Below, piece by piece: positions 1-6,699 of a DNA stretch of 48,580 nt (position 1 is the stretch's first letter; every line of letters starts with the position of its first letter). The notes under the pieces are model-generated. The model ran no database searches. It saw nothing but the letters and a program-made list of their open reading frames with translations, and was not told the origin of the DNA. Location of the stretch: contig JAGNBF010000055.1 of the NCBI GenBank assembly GCA_018004935.1, positions 1-48,580 of the forward strand, given 5' to 3'. The stretch is from Chloroflexota bacterium (GTDB taxonomy: Bacteria; Chloroflexota; Anaerolineae; Promineifilales; Promineifilaceae). The position numbers and the translations under genes are program-made.

Positions 1-128
1 ATTGGTGTATTGGTGTATTGGTGTATTGGTGTATTGGTGTATTGGTGTATTGGTGTATTGGTGTATTGGTGTATTGGTGTATTGGTGTATTGGTGTATTG
101 GTGTATTGGTGTATTGGTGTATTGGTGA
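1..128. repeat. 8-bp minisatellite (ATTGGTGT)n
   Basis: An essentially perfect head-to-tail array of the octamer ATTGGTGT, about 16 copies, beginning at or before the window edge and ending at ATTGGTG near 127. Because 8 is not a multiple of 3, it reads as an open frame with an 8-residue period, but there is no ribosome binding site and nothing protein-like after it. I regard it as non-coding simple-sequence DNA. Degenerate inverted copies lie at 427-456. Confidence 0.95.
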
Positions 129-239
129 GTGTTCTGCACCATGAGGGTTATCTTAATTTGGTTGATAAATGTTGTCAATATTGATTCATTAATCAATGCA
201 TGATAAAATACCCCACATACCACCCCTAAGTAATCGTTC

Positions 240-400
240 GTTTTTAACTTAGCGGTCTGGAGACTATACTGTTCGCGGTCAGTAGTTGCGCTTTTGTGCT
301 GTGGCCGGTCTCCTGACCGAGCCACCAAACTGTGACCGCGCTGAGTATAGAGACTGGAGACTGACAAACCTTTAGTCTCCAGTCTCCCTGTAACCGTGAA
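240..400. repeat. Dispersed family A palindrome plus a 13-bp inverted repeat
   Basis: Positions 301-326 carry an imperfect palindrome (GTGGCCGGTCTCCTGACC, then GAGCCACC) that recurs near 6427, 30471, 32065, 32297 and 38301. Just downstream GAGACTGGAGACT (350-362) is perfectly inverted at 374-386. No gene is seen in 129-467. The stretch upstream of the citrate synthase gene consists of these repeats. Confidence 0.8.
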
Positions 401-426
401 CTTGTTTCCAAACGATTACTAATAAT

Positions 427-456
427 CAATAACCAATAGACCAATACACCAATATA
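427..456. repeat. Degenerate inverted copies of the ATTGGTGT unit
   Basis: The stretch reads as CCAATA units with variable spacers (CCAATAGA, CCAATACA, CCAATATA). This is the reverse complement of the 1-128 minisatellite in decayed form. It ends only about 11 bp before the ATG of the downstream gene, so it occupies the place where a ribosome binding site would be expected. Confidence 0.7.
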
Positions 457-467
457 CCCTATTTCCC

Positions 468-1688
468 ATGCCCACCTTCCTCACCGCCGCCGAAGCGGCC
501 GCAGAACTCGACATCTCTCTGCCCACGTTGTACGCCTACGTTAGCCGGGGGCTGATTCGCTCCGAGCCGGGTGATAATCAGCGGCGGACGCGCCGTTACC
601 ATGCCGAAGATGTGGCCCGGCTGAAGGAGCGACAGGCCAACCGGCGTGATCCGGGGCGGGTGGCGGAAACGGCTCTGCATTATGGCTCCCCCTTGCTGGA
701 ATCGGCCCTGACGTTGATTGACCAGGGGCGGCTGTATTACCGCGGCCGCGATGTCCTCACCCTCGCCCAATCCCACAGCCTGGAACAGGTGGCCGCCCTG
801 TTGTGGGCCGACGATCTGACCGCTCCCCTCTTTCACCGGGCACAAACTCGTTTATCACCCTTGCTGGAACAACTGCGGCCGCAACTCCAACCCCTCGCCC
901 CCATCGAACAGTTCCTGGCCTGGCTCCCCATCGCGGCCGCGAGCGATTTCGCCGCCTATGACCTCTCGCCCGATGGGGTGCGGCAGACGGGGGCACGTAT
1001 TTTGGATGGGTTGGTAGGGCTGGCGACGGGGCAACCAGTGGGGGAAACTGGCATCGGCCCGGCGTTGCAACAGGCGTGGTTGCCAGAGGTGGGAAACGCG
1101 GCCGCGTGGCTCAATTCAGCCCTCATCCTCTGCGCCGATCATGAGTTAAACATCTCCGCTTTTACCGCCCGGTGTGTGGCTTCGGCGGGGGCGACGCCGT
1201 ATGGCGTGGTACAGGCGGGGCTGGCGGCGTTGCAGGGGAGCAAACATGGTGGCTACACCGCTCGTGTCGAGGCGTTGTTCCGCGAGGTGCAGACCCCGGC
1301 GCAGGCCCAGGTGGTGCTGACCGGGCGGTTGCGTCGGGGGGAAGGTATCCCCGGGTTTCATCATCCGTTGTATGCGGAAGGGGACCCACGCGGCCGCGAA
1401 CTGCTCCACCTCGCTCATCAGGCTAACCCCGACTCCCTGGCCCTGGCTCTGGCCCACACCATCCGCGACACAACTTTTTCCTTGTTGGGACACCATCCCA
1501 CCCTGGATTTCGGCCTGGTGACGCTGTGCCAGACCCTCAACCTGCCCCCCGGAACGGCCATCACCCTCTTTGCCCTGGGGCGAACCGTCGGCTGGATCGG
1601 TCACGCCCTGGAACAATACGCCCGCGACGAACTCATTCGCCCTCGCGCCCGATATGTGGGGCCAGTAGCGGGTCAGCATTTCAGCTAG
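468..1688 (+). CDS. Citrate/methylcitrate synthase-family protein with N-terminal MerR-like HTH
   Basis: 406 residues. Residues 4-55 form a MerR/excisionase-type winged-helix segment (AAEAAAELDISLPTLYAYVS, then a basic RRYHAEDVARL stretch). Residues from about 65 onward are a citrate synthase fold. The catalytic triad can be placed: His260 in SKHGGYT, His299 in GFHHPLYAEGDPR and Asp347 in TLDFGLV. The family condenses oxaloacetate (or an analogue) with acetyl- or propionyl-CoA. HTH-fused versions are known as a subfamily, but their function is not settled. The ATG at 468 has no clear Shine-Dalgarno. The sequence before it is decayed minisatellite. The gene carries six GCGGCCGC palindromes, in all three frames. 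It could be a regulator that senses a CoA ester, a real synthase, or both. Confidence 0.88.
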   Translation: MPTFLTAAEAAAELDISLPTLYAYVSRGLIRSEPGDNQRRTRRYHAEDVARLKERQANRRDPGRVAETALHYGSPLLESALTLIDQGRLYYRGRDVLTLAQSHSLEQVAALLWADDLTAPLFHRAQTRLSPLLEQLRPQLQPLAPIEQFLAWLPIAAASDFAAYDLSPDGVRQTGARILDGLVGLATGQPVGETGIGPALQQAWLPEVGNAAAWLNSALILCADHELNISAFTARCVASAGATPYGVVQAGLAALQGSKHGGYTARVEALFREVQTPAQAQVVLTGRLRRGEGIPGFHHPLYAEGDPRGRELLHLAHQANPDSLALALAHTIRDTTFSLLGHHPTLDFGLVTLCQTLNLPPGTAITLFALGRTVGWIGHALEQYARDELIRPRARYVGPVAGQHFS

Positions 1689-1737
1689 TCAGCTTGTCAG
1701 CCAGCGAAACCTCTAACCCGATATGCGTAACGAAGGG

Positions 1738-1812
1738 TTCGTAAAAATATAACTTCCTGGTTTAGACCTGACAGGTTTCCGAAAACCTGTCAGGTCTTGA
1801 CGGAACTTAATC
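1738..1812. repeat. Family B repeat, copy 1
   Basis: Contains a perfect 34-bp palindrome-type hairpin at 1764-1797 (AGACCTGACAGGTTTCC and its complement). It is flanked by GTTCGTAAAAATATAACTTC on the left and GACGGAACTTAATCTTTT on the right. Copies recur near 6487, 8217 and 39749. The hairpin lies 76 nt after the citrate synthase stop and could act as a weak transcript end, but it has no U-tract. Confidence 0.9.
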
Positions 1813-2200
1813 TTTTGCAGGCCCTTAAATCAGCCATTCTCAACTCGACATTGGTGGTGTTCGTTTCTGCCAGAGAACGCACAGCCTGGAAAGGCTGTGC
1901 TACGTCCAGAGGTCGCGTACAAATTCGGCAAAATCGAATTCTCAATTTGGCCTGAGCCTCTAAGAATGAGCATTGTTACGTCTGGCGTAATAAAATCAGG
2001 TGATGATCCAATCGTTCCGATGTAGGAACTGTTTGCAGGGAAGGTATTTATACAAGTGCCCAAACTTATTCCCACGCTCTGCGTGGGAATACCATCTGGG
2101 ACGCTCTGCGTCCTACACGACGCAGAGCGTCGTAGGGAGCATTCCACGCAGAGCGTGGAACGAGTGCCTGTAGAGATACCAGGGAAGAATCCCAAAAGGG
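1813..2200. other. Gene-free stretch with REP-like hairpins
   Basis: No gene seen. Positions 1870-1900 hold a CACAGCCTGGAAAGGCTGTG hairpin also found near 5930 and 6175. Positions 2068-2162 hold a cluster of short hairpins built on ACGCTCTGCGT and its complement, for example ATTCCCACGC/GCGTGGGAAT at 2068-2077 and 2081-2090. Related CGCTCGGCGT-type hairpins occur at 16110-16175. These look like REP-type palindromes. They are not a CRISPR array because the spacing and units are irregular. Confidence 0.6.
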
Positions 2201-2207
2201 GAAAATC

Positions 2208-2709
2208 ATGTCACGACCTGTTAATCAAATGCGCCCGGTTCATCCGGGGGAAATCCTGCGTGAAGAATATCTGGCCCACTTGGTCTGAGTGTGAATGCAC
2301 TGGCCCTGGCCCTCGGTGTACCAGCAACACGTATCCATGAAATTGTCAAAGAACGCCGCACTGTTACCTAGGGCGATTGCATACTCACCAGAATGAACCC
2401 ATCCCCCTACCCCCCTTCCCAAAATCGGGAAGGGGGAACCCACTCGGCGGGTAAAATCGGGGCAAAGCCCCGATTTTACCCGCCTTAAAAAACTCCCCGC
2501 CCCTGGGGGCGGGGTTGGGGGTGGGGGAAATCCGAATATGCAATCGCCCTGGCACTGTTACCCCTGACACTGCCGCCCGCCTGGCCAAGTACTTTGGTGG
2601 TGATGCGGCTTCCTGGCTGGCGTTACAGGCCATTTACGATCTTAAAACCTTGCCCACACGCCAGGAGATAGAGCAAAAAGTTCCTTCACGCGAACCAGCG
2701 GTTGCTTAA
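2208..2709 (+). pseudogene. higA: higA-like antitoxin gene, frameshifted and split by an insertion
   Basis: The start MSRPVNQMRPVHPGEILREE is the classic HigA (XRE-type antidote) N-terminus, after a good AAAAGGGG Shine-Dalgarno at 2194-2201. A stop is met at 2285 because one base is missing. In the next frame the protein continues as GLSVNALALALGVPATRIHE up to KERRTVT. A 183-bp repeat element then intervenes. The homologous reading resumes at 2555 as TVTPDTAARLAKYFGGDAAS and runs to TAA at 2709. Removing the element with one copy of its 11-bp duplication joins KERRTV to TPDTAAR exactly in frame. No higB toxin is visible next to it. The call rests on motif recognition and is strong. The gene is doubly inactivated. 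Confidence 0.88.
2369..2551. mobile_element. MITE-like element inserted in higA (copy 1)
   Basis: Perfect 14-bp terminal inverted repeats AGGGCGATTGCATA lie at 2370-2383 and 2537-2550. The element is flanked by the direct repeat GCACTGTTACC at 2358-2368 and 2552-2562, which I read as the target-site duplication. The body is several nested palindromes, including a GGCGGGTAAAATCGGGGC hairpin at about 2449-2483 and a CCCCGCCCC/GGGGCGGGG hairpin at about 2496-2515. It encodes no transposase, so it would need one in trans. Inverted relatives are at 9934-10115 and 10129-10218. Confidence 0.88.
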
Positions 2710-2716
2710 AAAAGGG

Positions 2717-2777
2717 GTTTTCGGGATTTCGTGGGGTACGGGCAACCCTTGTGGTTGCCCACCCTGAACAGGCACAA
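2717..2777. repeat. Family D repeat, partial copy
   Basis: TTTCGGGATTTCGTGGGGTA followed by a GGGCAACC/GGTTGCCC hairpin, ending GAACAGGCACAAG. Longer relatives occur at 6047-6170, 8385-8492 and 41282-41468. It sits between the dead higA and the promoter of the next toxin-antitoxin pair. Confidence 0.75.
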
Positions 2778-2791
2778 GATTACTCCTTTTA

Positions 2792-2820
2792 TTGCTTAAT
2801 CCATGATGGCTATGTACAAT
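2792..2820 (+). promoter_or_regulatory. Promoter of yefM-yoeB
   Basis: TTGCTT at 2792-2797 and TACAAT at 2815-2820, separated by 17 bp. This is a good sigma70-type promoter about 35 bp before the yefM start. The -10 element overlaps the first TGTACA operator half. Confidence 0.7.
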
Positions 2821-2830
2821 TATTTGTACA
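2813..2830. promoter_or_regulatory. YefM-type operator: two TGTACA palindromes
   Basis: TGTACA hexamers occur at 2813-2818 and 2825-2830, 12 bp centre to centre, overlapping and just after the -10 box. In E. coli the YefM antitoxin recognises paired palindromes with a TGTACA core. The same core in the same place here points to conserved autoregulation. Confidence 0.72.
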
Positions 2831-2854
2831 AATTTCAACCAGGAGACAGGTCTA

Positions 2855-3106
2855 ATGGAAGCGATTAATTACACAGTTGTACGTCAGACATTGGCCCCCA
2901 TTATGGATCGGGTATGTGATGATCACACCCCTATCATCATCACCCGGCAAAACAACCGCTCTGTGGTAATGATGTCCTTAGCCGATTACGAGGCGTTAGA
3001 GGAAACGGCTTATCTGTTGCGTAGTCCCAAGAATGCCAAACGGTTATTGGAATCCATTCTGGAACTGGAAAGTGGCGGGGGTACGGAGCGGAGTCTGGTC
3101 GAATGA
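2855..3106 (+). CDS. yefM: Type II antitoxin, Phd/YefM family
   Basis: 83 residues. The N-terminal half (NYTVVRQTLAPIMDRVCDDH, then TPIIITRQNNRSVVMMSLAD) is the DNA-binding dimerisation core of YefM. The acidic C-terminal tail (residues 55-83) is the toxin-neutralising part. An AGGAGA Shine-Dalgarno at 2841-2846 sets the start. The stop overlaps the start of the next gene (ATGA at 3103-3106), so translation is coupled. Upstream are a promoter and paired TGTACA operators. YefM binds and neutralises YoeB and represses the operon. Confidence 0.95.
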   Translation: MEAINYTVVRQTLAPIMDRVCDDHTPIIITRQNNRSVVMMSLADYEALEETAYLLRSPKNAKRLLESILELESGGGTERSLVE

Positions 3107-3357
3107 GGCTTATATTCTCCGAAAATGGCTGGGAAGATTACCTTTATTGGCAAAAGACAGACAAAAAAATAGTGATTCGTATCAATGCGCTCATTAAGGA
3201 AATTCAACGGGATCCTTTTACCGGAACGGGCAAGCCAGAACCCCTTAAATATGGCCTGACCGGTTATTGGTCGCGGCGCATAGATAGCGAACATCGTATT
3301 GTTTACAAGGTGATAGGCGATGATTTGTTGATTGCCCAACTGCGCCATCATTATTAG
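3103..3357 (+). CDS. yoeB: Type II toxin, YoeB mRNA interferase
   Basis: 84 residues, the same length as E. coli YoeB. The known active residues fall at identical numbers: Glu46 (KPEPLK), Arg65 (SEHRIVY), His83 and Tyr84 at the very end (LRHHY). YoeB is a RelE-fold RNase that cleaves mRNA in the ribosomal A site when freed from YefM. The reading frame is complete and all catalytic residues are present, so the pair looks functional, unlike the dead higA just upstream. No GCGGCCGC sites occur in this pair. Confidence 0.95.
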   Translation: MRLIFSENGWEDYLYWQKTDKKIVIRINALIKEIQRDPFTGTGKPEPLKYGLTGYWSRRIDSEHRIVYKVIGDDLLIAQLRHHY

Positions 3358-3374
3358 TGGATTAGCCAAACCCA

Positions 3375-4001
3375 ATGAATCTTCTCTTTCGCCCTGCCCG
3401 CCCTGAAGATGCGACCCAGGCTGTGCCGTTGATTTATAGCTCCGGCCCGGCGGCGTTTGAATATGTGTTTACCGATATGGTGCGGGGCAACGCGGCCGCG
3501 TTCCTTCACAGTGCCTTCAGCCAAAAACGGGGCGAATTCGGCTATGCCAATCACACCGTTGTGGAGGTAGATGGGCAAGTCGTGGGGATTGGGGCCACCT
3601 TTAGCGGCCGCGATAGTTTCCGGTTTGGGGTTGCGGCCGCACGGCAAATCCTGGCTTTTTATGGCCTGGTGCGCTGTTGGCGGGTCATCCGGCACGGGTT
3701 ACAGGTGGAGAAAGTGGTGCAACTGCCCACCCCGGGGATGCACTACCTGGCGCACCTGGGGGTGGCTCCGGCCTGGCGCGGGCAAGGGATTGGGGCGCGG
3801 CTGATTGATTATTTTCTGCAACAGGGACAAGAGATGGGACGGAGTGCGGCCGCGCTCGATGTCGCCGTTACCAATCCCCGCGCCCAGGCGTTGTACGAAC
3901 GGCTGGGTTTCATCGTAACCCAAGAACTCCCATCCAGCCTCAAAAACGAACATACCACCGTCGCCGCCCACCGGCGTATGGAAAAACAGATAATCCCCTA
4001 A
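3375..4001 (+). CDS. GNAT-family N-acetyltransferase
   Basis: 208 residues. The acetyl-CoA-binding motif A is clear at residues 127-148 (HLGVAPAWRGQGIGARLIDY, with RGQGIG at 135-140). It is followed by the typical ALYERLGF segment near 177-184. The fold transfers acetyl from acetyl-CoA to an amine or a protein. The substrate cannot be told. It starts 17 nt after yoeB, so it may be co-transcribed with the toxin pair. RelE-type toxins and GNATs are both common in accessory islands, but here the gene carries four GCGGCCGC sites like resident genes do. The N-terminal 120 residues are longer than in minimal GNATs. Confidence 0.88.
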   Translation: MNLLFRPARPEDATQAVPLIYSSGPAAFEYVFTDMVRGNAAAFLHSAFSQKRGEFGYANHTVVEVDGQVVGIGATFSGRDSFRFGVAAARQILAFYGLVRCWRVIRHGLQVEKVVQLPTPGMHYLAHLGVAPAWRGQGIGARLIDYFLQQGQEMGRSAAALDVAVTNPRAQALYERLGFIVTQELPSSLKNEHTTVAAHRRMEKQIIP

Positions 4002-4051
4002 CCTGGATAAACCAGGATCAAAAAGACGTTACACAGAGGGTCACAGAGAAG

Positions 4052-4099
4052 GCAGAGAGGTTCACAGAGTTTTATGGCTTTCTCTGTGAACCTCTCTGC
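4052..4099. terminator. 18-bp inverted repeat, possible transcript end
   Basis: GCAGAGAGGTTCACAGAG at 4052-4069 is perfectly inverted at 4082-4099, with a 12-nt loop. Around it are decayed copies of CACAGAG. There is no U-run, so this may be a palindromic repeat that doubles as an RNA 3' end after the GNAT gene. The rest of 4002-4335 holds one GCGGCCGC (4156-4163), a GT-rich stretch at 4217-4232, and a weak TATAAT (4291-4296) before the next gene. Confidence 0.5.
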
Positions 4100-4335
4100 A
4101 TTTTCTCCGTGTATCTCTGTGCAACTTCTTTCTTGAAATCGCACCTGTAACTGGCGCGGCCGCGTCTACGGCTAGCTCTGCTTATTTTACAAAACTGACT
4201 TCTTTGCAGAACATAGGTGTGTGTGGTGTGTGGTGCGTAAAATATTGAGGGTTAATTCTGTCCCTGTTCTGAGGAACGGGTAACAGGCGTTATAATTGCT
4301 TATCATACCACCCCATTACCCAAGAGGAACCAGCC

Positions 4336-5583
4336 ATGAATATTGAACAAGCCAACCAGATTGCAGTCGAACGGATGATGACGGCGCGGCCGCAACTCAC
4401 CACCATCGCGGCCGCACGCGACGTCATCCCCGGAATGCGCGACAACCTGCTCCTGCACGCCGGGCCACCCATCACCTGGGAACGCGCCTCTGGCCCCATG
4501 CGCGGCGCGATTGTCGGTGCGCTCATCTTTGAGGGCTTAGCCACCGATTGGGCCAGCGCCGAACAGCTCGTCACCTCTAATCAGATTGACCTGGAACCGT
4601 GCCACGAACACAACGCCGTCGGGCCGATGGCCGGGGTCACGTCCGCCTCAATGCAGGTGTACGTCATCGAAAACATCACCCACGGCAACAAAGCGTACTC
4701 CAACCTCAATGAAGGGTACGGCAAAGTCCTGCGTTACGGTGCGTACAGCCCCGAAGTCCTGGCTAAACTGCGCTGGATGAATGAGGTGATGGCCCCCACC
4801 CTGGCCGAGGCTCTCGCCATGATGAACGGTGGCCTGGACATCCGCGCCCTGCTGGCCGAAGCCCTGCACATGGGAGACGAAGGGCACAACCGCAACAAAG
4901 CTGGCTCCTTCATCTACGCCACCCGGCTGGCTCCCTTCATTGCCCGCACCAGCACCAGCAGTGAAGAGAAAAGCAAAATCCTGCAATTCCTGGGCGACAA
5001 TGCCCTCAGCGTGTTGAACCCGGTTATGGCCGCCTGCAAAGCGATGGCCGACGCCGGGCATGGGGTTGAAGGCAGTACCATCATGTCTACAATGGCTCGT
5101 AATGGCACCGATTTGGGTATTCGTGTCAGTGGGATGGGCAATCGTTGGTTCACCGGCCCGGTCGGTACACCCGATGGCCTTTACTTTTCCGGCTTCACCG
5201 CCGCCGATGCCAGTGGCGACATTGGGGACAGCACAATCACGGAGACGGCGGGCATTGGCGCGTTTGCGATGGCGGCCGCGCCTGCTATCGTTACCTTCAT
5301 CAGCGGCACACCCCAGGACGCCATCAACGCCACCCTGGAGATGTACGAAATCACCACCGCCGAACACACCGCCTTCACCATCCCCTCGCTCGATTTTCGC
5401 GGCACCCCCGTCGGGGTAGACATCCGCAAAGTGGTCGAACTGGGCATCACCCCCCGCATCAACACCGGCATCGCTCACAAGGATGCCGGGGTAGGACAGG
5501 TAGGCGCGGGTTTGGTGCGGCCGCCGATGAATGTGTTTGAAGATGCGTTGGTGGCGTTTGCCGAAAAATATCTCGAAGAATGA
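4336..5583 (+). CDS. DUF1116 protein (AllG/YlbE/YahG-like)
   Basis: 415 residues. Signature segments of DUF1116 are present: CHEHNAVGPMAG at 89-100 and MGDEGHNRNKAG at 179-190. The family includes AllG (YlbE) of E. coli, one of the subunits assigned to oxamate carbamoyltransferase in allantoin catabolism, normally beside AllF (FdrA), AllH and a carbamate kinase. None of those partners is in this window, so the gene stands alone and its reaction here is open. AAGAGGAA at 4321-4328 is a good Shine-Dalgarno for the ATG at 4336. No signal peptide, so probably cytoplasmic. Carries four GCGGCCGC sites. Confidence 0.82.
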   Translation: MNIEQANQIAVERMMTARPQLTTIAAARDVIPGMRDNLLLHAGPPITWERASGPMRGAIVGALIFEGLATDWASAEQLVTSNQIDLEPCHEHNAVGPMAGVTSASMQVYVIENITHGNKAYSNLNEGYGKVLRYGAYSPEVLAKLRWMNEVMAPTLAEALAMMNGGLDIRALLAEALHMGDEGHNRNKAGSFIYATRLAPFIARTSTSSEEKSKILQFLGDNALSVLNPVMAACKAMADAGHGVEGSTIMSTMARNGTDLGIRVSGMGNRWFTGPVGTPDGLYFSGFTAADASGDIGDSTITETAGIGAFAMAAAPAIVTFISGTPQDAINATLEMYEITTAEHTAFTIPSLDFRGTPVGVDIRKVVELGITPRINTGIAHKDAGVGQVGAGLVRPPMNVFEDALVAFAEKYLEE

Positions 5584-5644
5584 GTGTATACTTACCACGG
5601 TCATAAAGTGACATGTTGTTTGCGGCAACAGCCTGGGTAGGTTT

Positions 5645-5778
5645 AGGCTGAAGATCCATACCCCTTCGATCCCAGAGGGAACGAGGGAAAACCACGCCAA
5701 GAAAAGTTCCCCGCCCCTGGAGGCGGGGATAGGGGTGGGTGTCCACGGATACAGCCAACACGGCGATAAAGCGACACG
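5645..5778. repeat. Family C palindromic repeat, partial copy
   Basis: Runs CCATACCCCTTCGATCCCAG, then GTTCCCCGCCCCTGGAGGCG with GGGGATAGGGGTGGG, and ends in CGGCGATAAAGCGACACG. The same order occurs at 16190-16290, 25716-25880, 26845-27032 and 32118-32245. The last part is the left half of a repeat (family H) whose right half lies at 6269-6315, displaced by the inserted element at 5779-6267. Confidence 0.7.
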
Positions 5779-6267
5779 CAGCAATTCTCAACTTGGCCTG
5801 AACGTCTAAAAGTGCCGAGGCCACCCGCCCGTAAAACGGGCCGGGCTACGGTTACGAAGGCCGTTGGCCTGCTGTTTTGGCCCGTAGGGCTTGGTATTGA
5901 ATGGATAGCCTGTCGGTCAACTGGGCGTAGCACAGCCTTTCCAGGCTGTGCGGGAGTACGGCTCTACCTGAGCTTGTCGCAGGCAGAGCCGGGCTTCGGC
6001 AAGCTCAGCCCTCGAGGACGTGTATCGTTACGCCTATTTTTTGTGGTTCTTTCGGAATTCGCGGGGTAGGGCTATCTGTAGGGGCTGGCCTTGTGCCTGC
6101 CCCGCCGAGGGCAACCCTTGTGGTTGCCCCTACAGATGGTGTCAACCCCCTGAAATCCCGAAGACCCAGGGCGAACAGCCTGAAAGGCTGTTCTACGGGT
6201 GGGGCCATTTTCGAGCGTGCTCCTGGAGTCCAACGGTTTTAACCGTTGGCTAAATTGAGAATTGCTG
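5779..6267. mobile_element. 489-bp TIR element without transposase, inserted in a repeat
   Basis: The left end CAGCAATTCTCAACTTGG (5779-5796) is inverted at 6250-6267 with two mismatches. Both sides carry the direct repeat GCGACACG (5771-5778 and 6269-6276), read as a target duplication. Inside are a CCCGTAAAACGGGCCGGGCT family F segment, a CACAGCCTTTCCAGGCTGTG hairpin, a GAGCTTGTCGCAGGC hairpin and a family D copy (6047-6170). There is no convincing reading frame. It could be a composite MITE or a nest of several small elements. Confidence 0.65.
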
Positions 6268-6318
6268 TGCGACACGACGAAAAAATGTCGGATTATGCCC
6301 TTTGGCAGTATAACTACC
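6268..6318. repeat. Family H repeat, right half
   Basis: GACGAAAAAATGTCGG, then ATTATGCCCTTTGGCAGTAT, matches 16250-16292 and 26995-27032. Joined to 5761-5778 it forms one ordinary family H copy, which shows that the 489-bp element between them is a later insertion. Confidence 0.7.
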
Positions 6319-6325
6319 AACTGGA

Positions 6326-6401
6326 GTTTAGAGCGAGAGGGGAGAGCAAGAGGAAATTACTCTGGAAAACCCTCTGGCTTTGGCTCTGGCTCTGAACTCA
6401 A
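6326..6401. repeat. Family G repeat, copy 1
   Basis: GGAGTTTAGAGCGAGAGG, then AATTACTCTGGAAAACCCTC, then a run of TGGCTCTGGCTCTGAACTC. The arms are loosely complementary. The second copy at 41718-41800 forms the end of the methyltransferase gene. Confidence 0.75.
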
Positions 6402-6426
6402 GTAAGTAATCGTCCAAAAATAAGTT

Positions 6427-6456
6427 GGGTGGCACGGTCAGGAGACAGGCCACAGC
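6427..6456. repeat. Family A palindrome
   Basis: GGTGGCACGGTCAGGAGAC followed by AGGCCACAGC, the same element as at 301-326 in the other orientation. Confidence 0.75.
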
Positions 6457-6486
6457 AAAACGGGGAGTTATTCTTAGACGGTTACT

Positions 6487-6582
6487 AAGGGTTCGTAAAA
6501 ATATAACTTCCCAGTTTAGACCTGACAGGTTTCCGGAAACCTGTCAGGTCTTGACGGAACTTAATCTTTTAGAGGCCCTAAG
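6487..6582. repeat. Family B repeat, copy 2
   Basis: The palindrome lies at 6518-6551, flanked by GGTTCGTAAAAATATAACTT and GACGGAACTTAATCTTTTAG, as at 1738-1812. The rest of the gap up to 6699 holds a GAGCTTGTCGAAGGC/GCGACAGGCTC hairpin (6593-6630) and no gene. Confidence 0.85.
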
Positions 6583-6699
6583 CCTGTGGCCTGAGCTTGT
6601 CGAAGGCGGTTGGTTGCGACAGGCTCAACCAACGTCACCCCACTTTATTGAGACGATACACTGAGTGGCACATATCGGGCGTGCCTGGCGGAGAATGTT

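Noticed and set aside
2-184. Open frame of 60 aa across the first minisatellite
   Set aside because: It only reflects the 8-bp period without stops. No ribosome signal and no protein-like composition.
2066-2162. Possible CRISPR array
   Set aside because: Short self-complementary units of unequal length and spacing, no unique spacers and no cas genes. REP-like hairpins instead.
4648-5784. 378-aa frame opposite the DUF1116 gene, plus similar long antisense frames inside the giant gene (17067-18119, 24105-25055)
   Set aside because: Mirror frames of well-supported genes, with no start signals or recognisable domains.
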